DNA of 64,000 bases from Pseudomonas sp. JAI120 (GTDB lineage Bacteria > Pseudomonadota > Gammaproteobacteria > Pseudomonadales > Pseudomonadaceae). The position numbers were made by a program, and so were the translations under genes. This document shows, piece by piece, positions 42,939-51,989 of the stretch. Positions within the stretch are counted from its first letter, which is position 1. Each line of letters opens with the position of its first letter. The notes under the pieces are model-generated. The model made no database searches, was not told the DNA's origin, and saw only the letters and a list, made by a program, of their open reading frames with translations. The stretch is taken from NCBI RefSeq assembly GCF_014207255.1, contig NZ_JACHCZ010000005.1:310001-374000 (forward strand), in the 5' to 3' direction.

Positions 42939-44150
42939 TCAGGTCACCAGTTGGTTGATCTCGATGATCGGCAACAGCACCGCCATTACGATCACCAGCA
43001 CCACCGCGCCCATCACCACGATCATCAGCGGCTCCAGCAACGCCGTCATGCCCATGGCCCGCCGTTCGATATCCCGCGACAGGGTCTGCGCCGCCCGCTC
43101 CAGCATCGGGGGCAGCGAGCCGGTTTTTTCGCCGCTGGCGATCAGGTGGATCAGCACCGGCGGGAAGACTTTTTCCACCGCCAGCGCCGGGGCCAGGTTG
43201 ACGCCTTCGCGCACCTTGGCCGTGGCATCGTTGACGCACTGGCTCAGGCGCTCGTTGGACAGGGTTTGCCGCGCCGCTTCCAGCGCCCGCAACAGCGGCA
43301 CGCCGGCACCGCCGAGAATCGCCAGGGTCGAGGCAAATCGTGCGGTATTCAGGCCCAGCACAAAGCGCCCGATCAGCGGCAAGCGCAGCACGCGGCTGTG
43401 CCAGTTCAGGCGTGCCACGGGGTTGCGCAGGTACAGGCGCCAACCCCAAAACCCACCGACAATCCCGCCGAAACACAACCAGCCCCAGGCACGGATAAAG
43501 TCGCTGGCATTGAGCATCGCCAATGTCAGCCCGGGGAGATCCTGGCGCGCCTGGGAAAACGCGCTGACCACCTGGGGCACCACGTAGCTGAGCAAAAAAA
43601 TCACGATGCCGATCGACACCAGCCCGACCACGCCGGGGTAGATAAACGCGGTGAGGATCTTGCCGCGCAGGTTGTTGCGTTCCTCGATGTAGTCGGCCAG
43701 GCGTTCCATCACCTGGGCCAGGTCACCGGACTCCTCCCCCGCCGCGATCAGTGCGCGGTAGATCGACGGAAAGTCCCGAGGCCGTGCCGCCAACGCATCC
43801 GCCAAACGCATGCCGCCGCGTACATCGGCGCGCACGGCAGACAGGGTCTGGGCGATGTGTTTTTTCTCCGCCTGCTCCACCGTGGCGCTTAATGCCGCCT
43901 CCAAGGGCAGGCTGGCGCCGAGCAGGCTCGCCAGTTGCCGCGTGGCCCAGGCCAGGTCGTTGTCCGACAGTTTGGCGCTGAACAGGCTGCTGCCGGCGGC
44001 GCTTTGCTGACCGCCCTCGACCTGCACCAGCAGCGCGGTCAAACCACGGCTGCGCAGCACCGCAAACGCTCCGCTCTGGCTGTCGGCCTCCAGGTGCCCG
44101 GCCTCGACTTTGCCGCTGGCATCGGCGGCTTCATAGCGGTAGCGATTCAT
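42939..44150 (-). CDS. hxcS: T2SS inner-membrane platform protein GspF (HxcS), 403 aa
   Basis: Polytopic platform protein linking the cytoplasmic ATPase to the pseudopilus. Two GspF domains: about residues 65-190 (LATRQLASLLGASLPLEAAL, AGEESGDLAQVMERLADY) and 268-390 (LAILGGAGVPLLRALEAAR, ASGEKTGSLPPMLERAAQ). Three membrane helices (about 165, 215, 375). Its ATG overlaps the hxcR stop by 1 nt (TGATG). Last gene of the seven-gene minus-strand hxc unit. Confidence 0.95.
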   Translation of the reverse strand: MNRYRYEAADASGKVEAGHLEADSQSGAFAVLRSRGLTALLVQVEGGQQSAAGSSLFSAKLSDNDLAWATRQLASLLGASLPLEAALSATVEQAEKKHIAQTLSAVRADVRGGMRLADALAARPRDFPSIYRALIAAGEESGDLAQVMERLADYIEERNNLRGKILTAFIYPGVVGLVSIGIVIFLLSYVVPQVVSAFSQARQDLPGLTLAMLNASDFIRAWGWLCFGGIVGGFWGWRLYLRNPVARLNWHSRVLRLPLIGRFVLGLNTARFASTLAILGGAGVPLLRALEAARQTLSNERLSQCVNDATAKVREGVNLAPALAVEKVFPPVLIHLIASGEKTGSLPPMLERAAQTLSRDIERRAMGMTALLEPLMIVVMGAVVLVIVMAVLLPIIEINQLVT

Positions 44151-45568
44151 CAGGCGTCCCGTGTCACGCGCAGGATTTCTTCGGGCGCGGTGGCGCCGCT
44201 GCGTACCCAGCGCTCGCCGTCCTCACGCATGCTGAACATCCCCGCCCGACGCGCCGCCACGCGCAGATCCTGCTCGCCGGCGCCCTGGTGGATCAAGCTG
44301 CGTACCTCGTCGTCGACGCAAAACAATTCATGGATACCGGTCCGCCCGCTGTAGCCAATCTGGTTGCACTGCGCGCAGCCCACCGGACGCCAAGTACCGG
44401 GCGCGGCCGGGTCTTCCTGTTTGCAATGCGGGCACAGGCGGCGGACCAGGCGTTGCGCCAGGACGCCCAGCAGTGACGAGGCCAACAGGAACGGTTCGAC
44501 GCCCATGTCGATCAGGCGGTTGACCGCCGATACCGCATCGTTGGTGTGCAGGGTCGCCAGCACCAGGTGCCCGGTGAGCGAGGCCTGCACCGCGATTTGC
44601 GCGGTCTCCAGGTCGCGGATTTCACCGATCATGATGATGTCCGGGTCCTGGCGCAGGATCGCTCGCAGGGCCAGGCCAAAGGTCATGTCGATCTTGGCGT
44701 TGACCTGGATCTGGCTGATGCCCGGCAGGTCGTATTCCACCGGGTCTTCCACGGTGAGGATATTGCTGGTGCTCGCATCCAGCCGTGCCAACGCCGCGTA
44801 CAGGCTGGTGGTCTTGCCGCTGCCCGTGGGCCCGGTGACCAGCACGATGCCGTGGGGCTGGCGAATCAAGGTGTCGAGGCGCGCCAGCAACTGCGGCTCC
44901 ATGCCCAGGGTCTCCAGCTGCAAACGCCCGGCCTGTTTGTCGAGCAAGCGCATTACCACGCGCTCGCCGTGCCCGGTGGGTACCGTCGACACACGAATAT
45001 CAATCGGCCGCCCGGCCACGCGCAGCGCGATACGACCATCCTGGGGCAGGCGTTTTTCGGCGATGTCGAGCTGGGCCATGATCTTGATCCGCGACACCAG
45101 CGCGCCATGCAACGCCTTGCGCGGCGACACCACATCGCGCAGGGTGCCGTCGACGCGGTAGCGCACCACCGAATGGGTTTCATACGGCTCGATGTGAATA
45201 TCACTGGCCTCGTCCCGCGCCGCCTGAGTGAGCAAGGCGTTGATCATGCGGATCACCGGCGCGCCGTCCTGGGTGTCGAGCAGGTCGGTGATCTCGGGCA
45301 TGTCCTGCATCAGGCGGTCGAGGTCGACCTCGTTTTCCGCCGCGCCCACCACAGCGGCGGCGCTGCCGGTGTCGGCGTAGGCGCTGGCGAGGAGGCCGTC
45401 GAGTTCGTCGTCGCGTACCTGCTCAACCCGCGACTGGCCGAACTGGCGCTGCACTTCGCTGATCGACCAGCCGGGGGTGGAGGGGCAGACGGTGAGCAGC
45501 ATGCCGTCCTCGCCGGGGCGCAGGAGGATGCGTTGGGATTTGGCCCAGGCGTAGGGCAGCAGGCTCAT
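44150..45568 (-). CDS. hxcR: T2SS assembly ATPase GspE (HxcR), 472 aa
   Basis: Cytoplasmic hexameric ATPase driving pseudopilus growth. An N-terminal domain of about 90 residues is followed by the CTE domain (IHIEPYETHSVVRYRVDG), Walker A GPTGSGKTTSLYAAL, Asp box GEIRDLETAQIA, His box TGHLVLATLHTNDA and the four-cysteine zinc element CPHCKQEDP...CAQC. The frame stays open upstream through a REP element, but ATG 45568 (MSLLPYAWAK) with GGAGAGGGG just before it gives the family N-terminus. Confidence 0.95.
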   Translation of the reverse strand: MSLLPYAWAKSQRILLRPGEDGMLLTVCPSTPGWSISEVQRQFGQSRVEQVRDDELDGLLASAYADTGSAAAVVGAAENEVDLDRLMQDMPEITDLLDTQDGAPVIRMINALLTQAARDEASDIHIEPYETHSVVRYRVDGTLRDVVSPRKALHGALVSRIKIMAQLDIAEKRLPQDGRIALRVAGRPIDIRVSTVPTGHGERVVMRLLDKQAGRLQLETLGMEPQLLARLDTLIRQPHGIVLVTGPTGSGKTTSLYAALARLDASTSNILTVEDPVEYDLPGISQIQVNAKIDMTFGLALRAILRQDPDIIMIGEIRDLETAQIAVQASLTGHLVLATLHTNDAVSAVNRLIDMGVEPFLLASSLLGVLAQRLVRRLCPHCKQEDPAAPGTWRPVGCAQCNQIGYSGRTGIHELFCVDDEVRSLIHQGAGEQDLRVAARRAGMFSMREDGERWVRSGATAPEEILRVTRDA

Positions 45569-45597
45569 ACCCCTCTCCCACAGGAATATACAGTGCA

Positions 45598-45722
45598 AAT
45601 GTGGGAGGGGCGGTGCGACGATTCGACTTGCCCCCGATGAGGGTGTGTCAGCCACAGGTGTACAAACTGACCCACCGCTATCGGGGGCAAGTCGAATCGT
45701 CGCACCGCCCCTCCCACATTTG
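45598..45722. repeat. inverted pair of long-loop REP variants inside the hxc operon
   Basis: AATGTGGGAGGGGCGGTGCG at 45598 onward and its inverse ending GCCCCTCCCACATT form a 125-bp inverted pair with the 20-nt loop insertion in both units. It fills most of the 172-nt gap between hxcQ and hxcR, the only sizeable gap in an otherwise overlapping operon. Confidence 0.9.
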
Positions 45723-45740
45723 GCCCAGCGAACAGCAGGC

Positions 45741-48059
45741 TCATGGCCGTGCGCCTACCGGTACGGCGCGGATGACTGCCCTCGGCCCTTGCTGCTGCCC
45801 TCCCGGAATCGCCTTCTCCACCGACGGCAATTGCGGCGCCTGCACATCCGGCATCGCCCAACTGTGTTCCGGTTGCAACCCACTCTGCGCCCGGCGCATA
45901 AACTCATAGCGGTTCAAGGTAATGCTACGCCCCGCGCCACTGTCGCGAATGATGTAAGGCCGCAAAAACACCATCAGGTTGGTCTTGCTCACACTGCGCT
46001 TCTCATTGCGAAACAACGCCCCCAACCCCGGAATATCCGACAGCCACGGCACCGCGTCATTGCTCTGGGTATAGCCGTCCTGCAACAGCCCGCCGAGCAC
46101 CATGATCTGCCCGTCGTCGAGCAGGATGCTGGTATCGATCGCGCGCTTGTTGGTCACCGTGCCCGCTGCCACCGAGGCCCGGGAATCCACGCTGCTGACC
46201 TCCTGGTAAATATCCAGCTTCACCGTGCCGCCTTCGGAGATCTGCGGGCGCACGTTCAGCTTGAGCCCCACTTCTTCGCGCTGCACGGTCTGGAACGGGT
46301 TGTTGCTGGTGCCGCCGCCACCGGTCACATAGCTGCCGGTGACAAACGGAATGGTCTGCCCGACAAAAATGCTCGCCGCTTCGTTGTCCAGGGTCAGCAG
46401 GTTCGGCGTCGACAGCACGTTGGTGCCGCCCTTGCTCTTCAAGGCACGGGCCAGCACCTTGAGGTCGAGCACCTTGCCGATCCCCGGAATATCCACGGTG
46501 CCATTGACCACGCCGATATTCAGGCCCTTGGGCAGCACATCAATACTGGTGGGACTGGTCGGCGTGCCCACGACACCGCTGCCCCCCAGGTTCACCCCGC
46601 CGAAGCCGCCTCTGCCCGCCAGGTTGCCGGCCTGCCATTGCACGCCGAACTCGGTGGCATCGTCCTCGCCCACTTCCACGATCAGGCTTTCGATCACCAC
46701 CTGGGCGCGGCGCTGGTCGAGCATGTCGATCACTTCGCGCAGGTTGCGGTACAGCGGGTCCGGCGCGGAGATCAGCAAGGTGTTGGTGGTGGCGTCGGCC
46801 TGGATGGTCACGCCGCCGGCGCTGAACGCGGTGTCCTGCTCGTTGGCGGTATTGCCGGTACTGGTGCTGGTGCTGGAACCGGTGGTTTGCCCATAGCCCG
46901 ACTGCACGCCACTGCCGGTGGGCGTGCCGCTGCTGTTCTGGGCAGTGCTCGTGCCCTGGCCGTTATTGCCATTGCCGCCCATGGCGCTGAGCTTGCCACG
47001 CGCGTCGTCGCTCACGCCGGAATCGCTCTCACCGGTGAGCAGCCCGCGCAGCGACTGGGCCAGCTTGGCGGCCTGGGCGTTGCGCAGGTACACCACGTGC
47101 ATATTGCTGGGGTTGCTCTGGGCATTGTCGAGCTTGTAGATGAGGTTGCGCGCCAATTCGGTACGCTCGGGGCTGCCGGAACGGATGATGATCGAGTTGG
47201 AGCGCGGGTCACCGACCACGTTGATCTTCTGGGTCTGGTCGGCGCCCTGGGTTTCCAGCAGTTCGGCGACCATGGCCGCGATGTCCACGGCGATGCCGTT
47301 TTGAATCTGCACCACATCGGTATCGATGGCGCTGGGAGTGTCGATGCCACTGATGATCTGGGCGACCCGCGCGAGGTTTTCCGCATAGTCGGTGATGACG
47401 ATGCTGTTGTTGCCGGGGTAGGCGTTGATCGGGTTGTTCGGCGACACGATGGGACGCAACACCGGAATCAGGTTCACCGCATTTTCGTATTGCAGGCGGA
47501 AGGTGCGCGTCTGCATGCCGCTACTGCCCGCGCTGTAGATCGGCCCGCCGAGCAACTTGGCATCGGCCTCCGGCACCACCTGGGCCACGCCGCCCACATC
47601 CACCACGCTGAAGCCCTGCATGCGCAGCACCGCCAGCAGCATGTCGTAGGCCTGGTGCGCCGGTACCTGACCTTCGCTGACCAGGGTGAGGTTGCCTTTT
47701 ACCCGCGGGTCCACCAGGAACTGCTGGCCGGTGGCACGGGACAGCGCGCGCACCACCGCCTGGATATCGGCATCGACGAAGTTGAGCTGCACCGGCTGGT
47801 CACCCAGCGGGTTACGCGCCTTGACGGGCGCAGGGGCCTGGCCTCGGACGCTGTTGGTGACCCGGTGTTGTACGGCAGGCTTGGGGGCCGGCTCGCGTTG
47901 GCGATCCAGTACGGTGTCGCCGCTGCGACGGGTGTCGGCCAGGGGTTGGCCAAGTTCACTGTCCACCAGTAACGGCGTAGTTGACGGGCTGCTGCACGCA
48001 CTCAGGGCCAGCAACAGCAACGGCGCGGCCTTGCGAAAAGGGAGGACTGACCACTTCAT
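45741..48059 (-). CDS. hxcQ: T2SS outer-membrane secretin GspD, lipoprotein type (HxcQ), 772 aa
   Basis: Forms the outer-membrane channel. The signal peptide ends in a lipobox LALSAC with Cys22 followed by Ser, which directs the lipoprotein to the outer membrane. HxcQ of P. aeruginosa is known as a self-piloted liposecretin, consistent with no GspS pilotin gene here. N0-N3 domains at about 90-460 (NFVDADIQAVVRALSRATGQ, LLAVLRMQGFSVVD), with a Ser/Gly/Thr-rich loop near 365-420, then the secretin domain at about 480-740 (VEVGEDDATEFGVQW, VPWLSDIPGLGALFRNE). Its start overlaps the hxcZ stop (ATGA). Confidence 0.95.
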   Translation of the reverse strand: MKWSVLPFRKAAPLLLLALSACSSPSTTPLLVDSELGQPLADTRRSGDTVLDRQREPAPKPAVQHRVTNSVRGQAPAPVKARNPLGDQPVQLNFVDADIQAVVRALSRATGQQFLVDPRVKGNLTLVSEGQVPAHQAYDMLLAVLRMQGFSVVDVGGVAQVVPEADAKLLGGPIYSAGSSGMQTRTFRLQYENAVNLIPVLRPIVSPNNPINAYPGNNSIVITDYAENLARVAQIISGIDTPSAIDTDVVQIQNGIAVDIAAMVAELLETQGADQTQKINVVGDPRSNSIIIRSGSPERTELARNLIYKLDNAQSNPSNMHVVYLRNAQAAKLAQSLRGLLTGESDSGVSDDARGKLSAMGGNGNNGQGTSTAQNSSGTPTGSGVQSGYGQTTGSSTSTSTGNTANEQDTAFSAGGVTIQADATTNTLLISAPDPLYRNLREVIDMLDQRRAQVVIESLIVEVGEDDATEFGVQWQAGNLAGRGGFGGVNLGGSGVVGTPTSPTSIDVLPKGLNIGVVNGTVDIPGIGKVLDLKVLARALKSKGGTNVLSTPNLLTLDNEAASIFVGQTIPFVTGSYVTGGGGTSNNPFQTVQREEVGLKLNVRPQISEGGTVKLDIYQEVSSVDSRASVAAGTVTNKRAIDTSILLDDGQIMVLGGLLQDGYTQSNDAVPWLSDIPGLGALFRNEKRSVSKTNLMVFLRPYIIRDSGAGRSITLNRYEFMRRAQSGLQPEHSWAMPDVQAPQLPSVEKAIPGGQQQGPRAVIRAVPVGARP

Positions 48060-48568
48060 GAAGCTTCCTTAGCGCCAAGCGCCTGATCCATGCGAACGGT
48101 CCCGGACACAGTGCCGGCCGAGTTATCGACGGCATCCGCAGCACGTTGCAAACGCGCCTCGGACACCTCCAGGGAAAATGAACGGGGATTGCCCAGCAGC
48201 CAGCCCACCACAGCGTCGGCCGGGGCATTGTCGAAGGTCAGGCGCCAACCGCCGGCGTCCAGCACCTGCAACTGGTAATGCCCTTGCAGCCCGGCAGTGT
48301 CCAGGGCCTGGCGCAACGCGGTTTCGTCGGCCTGGCGCGGCGCGGCGACATCCTGCAACAGCACCCGCAAGGCTTCGGCCTGGGCGCGCAGCCTGGGGGT
48401 TTCGGCCTGCCAGTAGTCGATCTTTTTCAACGCCGGCTGCACCAGCACCAGCCAGGTCAACAGGCTCGCCAACACCAGCCCGGCGCCGATCAGCAGGCGT
48501 TTCTCGCGCAGGGCCAGGCCGCTCCAGAACACCTGGGCCTGGTTGCGCAGGCGCAGCCACCTATTCAT
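48056..48568 (-). CDS. hxcZ: T2SS protein GspM (HxcZ), 170 aa
   Basis: Bitopic inner-membrane protein stabilising GspL. Short cytoplasmic N-terminus (MNRWLRLRNQAQVFWSGLALREKRL), one membrane helix at about 26-45 (LLIGAGLVLASLLTWLVLV) and a periplasmic ferredoxin-like domain (VLDAGGWRLTFDNAPADAVVGWL). ATG 48568 gives the usual GspM length; the frame is open further upstream inside hxcY. Overlaps hxcY by 8 nt and hxcQ by 4 nt. Confidence 0.9.
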   Translation of the reverse strand: MNRWLRLRNQAQVFWSGLALREKRLLIGAGLVLASLLTWLVLVQPALKKIDYWQAETPRLRAQAEALRVLLQDVAAPRQADETALRQALDTAGLQGHYQLQVLDAGGWRLTFDNAPADAVVGWLLGNPRSFSLEVSEARLQRAADAVDNSAGTVSGTVRMDQALGAKEAS

Positions 48569-49631
48569 CGCCGGCCTCCGGTTTTTCCGTGGCCGGCGCC
48601 GGGCCGATGCTCCAGCCCTGCTCATCGCGCGTGGCGGCAAAACCGGCCTGGGCCAACGCGGCCTGCCACTCGCCCTCGGCCGCCGGGTTACGGCTGTCGG
48701 CGAGCAACGCCAGGTGCAAGGTGCCCTGCTCAAAGTTCAGGTTATCGACGCTGCCCACCATAAAGGGCAAGTTGCTGCCCGCCAGTTGCAGCAGGCTGCT
48801 GAAGCGTTGGCCCGAATCGGCAGCCGCACCGCTCTGGCGCGCGGCCAACTGTTGACGGGCCTGCTGCAAGGGGTTGAGCACCACGGGTAATTCAGGAAAC
48901 GCCTGGCGCACCTGTTGGTTCATCAACGCCTTGAGCCGTTGGCCTTCGTCGACCTGGCGTGCGGCGTAGAGGTTGAGGCCGACGGTCCAGATGGCAGCGG
49001 CCAGCGCCACACAGGCCAGCGCCCTGCCCCATCCGGCGCCAGACGCTTGGCTGACGCGCGCGTGCAACCCCCAGGCCGGCACCGCGCCGCTCCAACGCTG
49101 CGCCTCTGCCACCAGCGGCACATCAAGCGCCTGCAACCCCAGCGGGTGCACAGCGCCTTGTTGCAGGCTGTCGCGGGTCAACAGGTAGCCGTCGTCCAAC
49201 GCCGCCGCCCCCACCGGCAAGGCATAGGGCGCCGGGTACAGGCCGCGTAGCTTGAGCTGTCCCTGTGCCAAGACCTGGCCCAGCCGTTCCAGCCCGGCCT
49301 TGGGCACCCAGCCCACCTGCACGCGCCCATCGCTTTCACGCGGGCCGTGGGCCACGTGCATCTGTTCCACCGGGCCGAGGATCAGCGCCTGCGCCGCACA
49401 GGCCACCGCCGCCTGGTTTTTTGCTGCGGGCAATGGCGGCAGCTCAAGGCTGGTGAGCAGGCTGTCACGCGGGTGCAGAAAACACTCCACCGCCTGCCGG
49501 CGCTTGCCCAATTGCGTCAGGCTTTCATGCCCTTCGGACACCACCACGCCACGCTCGAGCCAGGCAAATTTAACCTGGCTTTCGGCGCCAAGCTGATCGA
49601 GCGGCGGCAAGGCAATGCGCAAGCGTTTCAT
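48561..49631 (-). CDS. hxcY: T2SS protein GspL (HxcY), 356 aa
   Basis: Couples the ATPase HxcR to the membrane platform. Actin-like cytoplasmic domain at about residues 1-200 (ALPPLDQLGAESQVKFAWLERG, FLHPRDSLLTSLELPPLP), a membrane helix near 215-235 (ALACVALAAAIWTVGLNLYAA) and a periplasmic domain resembling GspM (FMVGSVDNLNFEQGTLHLALL). Starts with ATG overlapping the hxcX stop by 4 nt. Confidence 0.9.
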   Translation of the reverse strand: MKRLRIALPPLDQLGAESQVKFAWLERGVVVSEGHESLTQLGKRRQAVECFLHPRDSLLTSLELPPLPAAKNQAAVACAAQALILGPVEQMHVAHGPRESDGRVQVGWVPKAGLERLGQVLAQGQLKLRGLYPAPYALPVGAAALDDGYLLTRDSLQQGAVHPLGLQALDVPLVAEAQRWSGAVPAWGLHARVSQASGAGWGRALACVALAAAIWTVGLNLYAARQVDEGQRLKALMNQQVRQAFPELPVVLNPLQQARQQLAARQSGAAADSGQRFSSLLQLAGSNLPFMVGSVDNLNFEQGTLHLALLADSRNPAAEGEWQAALAQAGFAATRDEQGWSIGPAPATEKPEAGDE

Positions 49632-50506
49632 ACGCCCACCCGCGACCAGATCACCTTGGGCTCACGGTCTTCGGGGCGGTGCAGCAGCGCATCAATCGTC
49701 ACCCACCGGCGCTCGCGCCGCGCCTGGCCCTGCAAGCGAAACCACTCGCTGGTGATGCCCACCTGCACCGATTCCAACTCGACCTGGGGCAAGTGCAGGC
49801 GGTTTACAAAATCCCCACGGTTGATAAACCAATGGCCATTGTCGCGCTCGGCCACCAACCCATGGGCCTGGGACAGGCTGAGCTGCGGCACCACCGCGCT
49901 GAGCACTTCGGCGCTGGCGGTGTTGCCGTTGACCCAGGTATTGCCGGGCAGCACGCTGATGTACGCCTGCAGGCGCTGCAACATCTCAGGGGTCAGGCCT
50001 TCAAGACCACTCAGGTCGTCGAGGCTGCGCAACATCGGGTATTTGGCGGGCAACCCCTTCTGTTCATAGGACGCGATCACCCGTTGGCTGATGCGCCGGC
50101 TCACGGCCGGGGCCACGCCCAGGGTGCGGCACAGGCGCTCGAAGCTCTGCAATTGCTCGGCATCGGGCTGCTGGCGGTTAACCAGGTTGCGCAGGTTGAA
50201 CTTGCCCTGTTCATCGTCAATCCGCCCCTCGAACACGCCGGCCTGGGCTCGCGCCCAAGGTTGGTCAAGGCGGGTCAGCACGTCCTTTTGGCGTGCCTCC
50301 CAGAGCATCTGCCGGCTGCGTTCAAGGCCACCGAGCAACAGCCATTGGCCCTGCACGCGCGACTGTTCGGCTTCCAGGCTGCGGGTGAATACGGTCTGGC
50401 GCGTGAGCATGCCGCCGGCGATCACCGCCACCACCGCCGCGATCAGCAAGGCGCTGATAATCGCCATGCCGCGCTGCTTCGCCGCTGGGGGCGAATACCG
50501 TTTCAT
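49628..50506 (-). CDS. hxcX: T2SS minor pseudopilin GspK (HxcX), 292 aa
   Basis: Large minor pseudopilin capping the pseudopilus tip. The basic prepilin leader MKRYSPPAAKQRG precedes the hydrophobic helix MAIISALLIAAVVAVIAGGML; methionine rather than phenylalanine follows the cleavage Gly. The large alpha domain of T2SK follows, with FEGRIDDEQGKFNLRNLV and NTWVNGNTASAEVLSAV. Gap to hxcT is 8 nt. Confidence 0.9.
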   Translation of the reverse strand: MKRYSPPAAKQRGMAIISALLIAAVVAVIAGGMLTRQTVFTRSLEAEQSRVQGQWLLLGGLERSRQMLWEARQKDVLTRLDQPWARAQAGVFEGRIDDEQGKFNLRNLVNRQQPDAEQLQSFERLCRTLGVAPAVSRRISQRVIASYEQKGLPAKYPMLRSLDDLSGLEGLTPEMLQRLQAYISVLPGNTWVNGNTASAEVLSAVVPQLSLSQAHGLVAERDNGHWFINRGDFVNRLHLPQVELESVQVGITSEWFRLQGQARRERRWVTIDALLHRPEDREPKVIWSRVGV

Positions 50507-50514
50507 GGCGCGCC

Positions 50515-50964
50515 TTACAACTGCCAGGAGCCGATATCGGCATTGACGCCATCGCCATCCGGTTGGCCATCGGCGCCCAGGGAGAACACATCGACCTCAC
50601 CGTTGGCGCCCGGGTTGAGGTAGTGATAAGGATGGCCCCAGGGGTCGTTGGGCAAGCGCTCGAGGTAGGCGCGCCAGGTGCTGTTCTTGGCATCCGCCGG
50701 GCGTTCCACCAGCACTTTCAGGCCCTGGTTCATGCTCGGGTAGGTGCCGTGATCGAGGCGATACAGCTTCAACGCCTGCATCAACCCACCGATGTCCTGC
50801 TTCGCGGCGGTGGCCCGTGCCTGGTCCGGGCGATCGAGGACCTTGGGGACCACCATCGCGGCGAGGATCCCGAGGATGACCACCACCACCATGATCTCGA
50901 TCAAGGTGAAGCCACGCTGGCCGCGAGGGCCTGGCAATGGGGATGTTAGGCGCGCGATATCCAT
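50515..50964 (-). CDS. hxcT: T2SS major pseudopilin GspG (HxcT), 149 aa
   Basis: Main subunit of the pseudopilus. Long leader of 18 residues ending QRG before the prepilin peptidase site, then FTLIEIMVVVVILGILAAMVVPKV with Glu5 of the mature protein. C-terminal calcium-site type region (DPWGHPYHYLNPGANGEVDVFSLGADGQPDGDG) is typical of GspG. ATG 50964 with AAGGAA upstream is chosen over an open extension. First gene of the minus-strand hxc unit. The cluster has no prepilin peptidase, so PilD encoded elsewhere must process it. Confidence 0.94.
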   Translation of the reverse strand: MDIARLTSPLPGPRGQRGFTLIEIMVVVVILGILAAMVVPKVLDRPDQARATAAKQDIGGLMQALKLYRLDHGTYPSMNQGLKVLVERPADAKNSTWRAYLERLPNDPWGHPYHYLNPGANGEVDVFSLGADGQPDGDGVNADIGSWQL

Positions 50965-51010
50965 CTCGACATTCCTTGGCTTGGGTACATTTCGTGGCGC
51001 AGTGTTGCAA

Positions 51011-51022
51011 GAACACATGTCA
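51011..51022 (+). promoter_or_regulatory. GAAC-N3-TGTCA core motif in the hxcT/hxcV divergent promoter region
   Basis: GAACACATGTCA shares the exact core GAAC-N3-TGTCA, and the same orientation toward the minus-strand gene, with the longer motif upstream of pdtA and phdA. It lies 47 nt upstream of the hxcT start in the 148-bp divergent gap 50965-51112. Confidence 0.4.
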
Positions 51023-51112
51023 GTCGTATTGAAAATCCTCGGGAGTTTCGGTCGCCAATCGGTCAACTGCCGGCGCTAGTCTGCGGGCCTGTTTCCCGGC
51101 TTTGAGAACGCC

Positions 51113-51478
51113 ATGTACGGCCGTCGCAAGGAGCAAGGTTTTACCCTGATCGAGGTGTTGGTGGCGCTGGCGATCATCGCTGTGGCGATGGCCGCTGCCA
51201 TCCGCGTGGCCGGGTTGATGACCCAAAGCAACGGCCTGCTGCGGGACAAATCCATGGCATTGCTGGCGGCACAGAGTCGCCTGGCGGAGTTGCGCCTGGA
51301 GGGGCATTTGCGCGACGGCACAAAGACCTTCAGCTGTGACCAGGGGCGCTTGAAACTGCGATGTGAGCAAACCATCAGTCGCGATGGCCGCTTGTTTCAA
51401 GTCAACGTGCAGGTGCTCGACGCCAGCCGCGAGGCGCCGCCGCTGGCCCGCGTGGAGACACAGGTCAGGGCCGAGTGA
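51113..51478 (+). CDS. hxcV: T2SS minor pseudopilin GspI (HxcV), 121 aa
   Basis: Short leader MYGRRKEQG then FTLIEVLVALAIIAVAMAAAIRV, the pseudopilin helix with Glu5, and a small globular domain (LLAAQSRLAELRLEG) that fits GspI. Transcribed divergently from hxcT. Its 3' end overlaps the convergent hxcP gene by 14 nt. Confidence 0.92.
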   Translation: MYGRRKEQGFTLIEVLVALAIIAVAMAAAIRVAGLMTQSNGLLRDKSMALLAAQSRLAELRLEGHLRDGTKTFSCDQGRLKLRCEQTISRDGRLFQVNVQVLDASREAPPLARVETQVRAE

Positions 51479-51896
51479 GCCGCGGCAAGGCCGGCCCATC
51501 GGGCAATTTGTCGAGGTTGACGCGCAGCTTCTCGCCGCCGCGCTCGATCTCGACCCCGTCGCCTTCGATGGCCGTGAGCCGTACACCTGGGCTGAGGCGC
51601 TCGCCCAGCAGGAAACTGCGCGGCGGGCCGTCGTTGAGACTGAGGATCGCCACCGCACCGCGCGCCCCGGCCAGCACCCCAGAGACTTTGACCTGCAACG
51701 CCGCCGGCACATTGGAAAACCATTGCAGCGCCGGGTTATCGCTGCGCGCCGCCAGCACCTGGGGCGTGGCCTGGGGCGTATGGGACTCGGCGGACGTCAG
51801 CAACAGCGGCGTCCAGACCGCCACACCGGCCAACGCCGCCAGCAACGCCACGATTTGCACACCGTGGGCAGGTGAAAAACGCAGGGTAAATGCCAT
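51465..51896 (-). CDS. hxcP: T2SS inner-membrane protein GspC-like (HxcP), 143 aa
   Basis: Links the inner-membrane platform to the secretin. A membrane helix lies at about residues 12-33 (GVQIVALLAALAGVAVWTPLLL) and a homology-region domain at about 70-125 (VSGVLAGARGAVAILSLNDG, RSFLLGERLSPGVRLTAIEGDGVEI). It lacks the C-terminal PDZ or coiled coil of longer GspC proteins, as does HxcP. AGGAGGT precedes ATG 51896. The gene is alone on the minus strand between hxcV and hxcU. Confidence 0.85.
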   Translation of the reverse strand: MAFTLRFSPAHGVQIVALLAALAGVAVWTPLLLTSAESHTPQATPQVLAARSDNPALQWFSNVPAALQVKVSGVLAGARGAVAILSLNDGPPRSFLLGERLSPGVRLTAIEGDGVEIERGGEKLRVNLDKLPDGPALPRLTRP

Positions 51897-51989
51897 GGGA
51901 AGGACCTCCTGTTTGTCCATGGCACCAGCCTACAGGCCAATTCGCACGTTTTTATTTCACAAGCTCACCAGCTTTCGAGGGGCCTAACG

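Noticed and set aside
45569..45655. Extended N-terminus for hxcR beginning MADTPSSGAS
   Set aside because: This stretch is translated REP sequence; the family start at 45568 has its own ribosome binding site.
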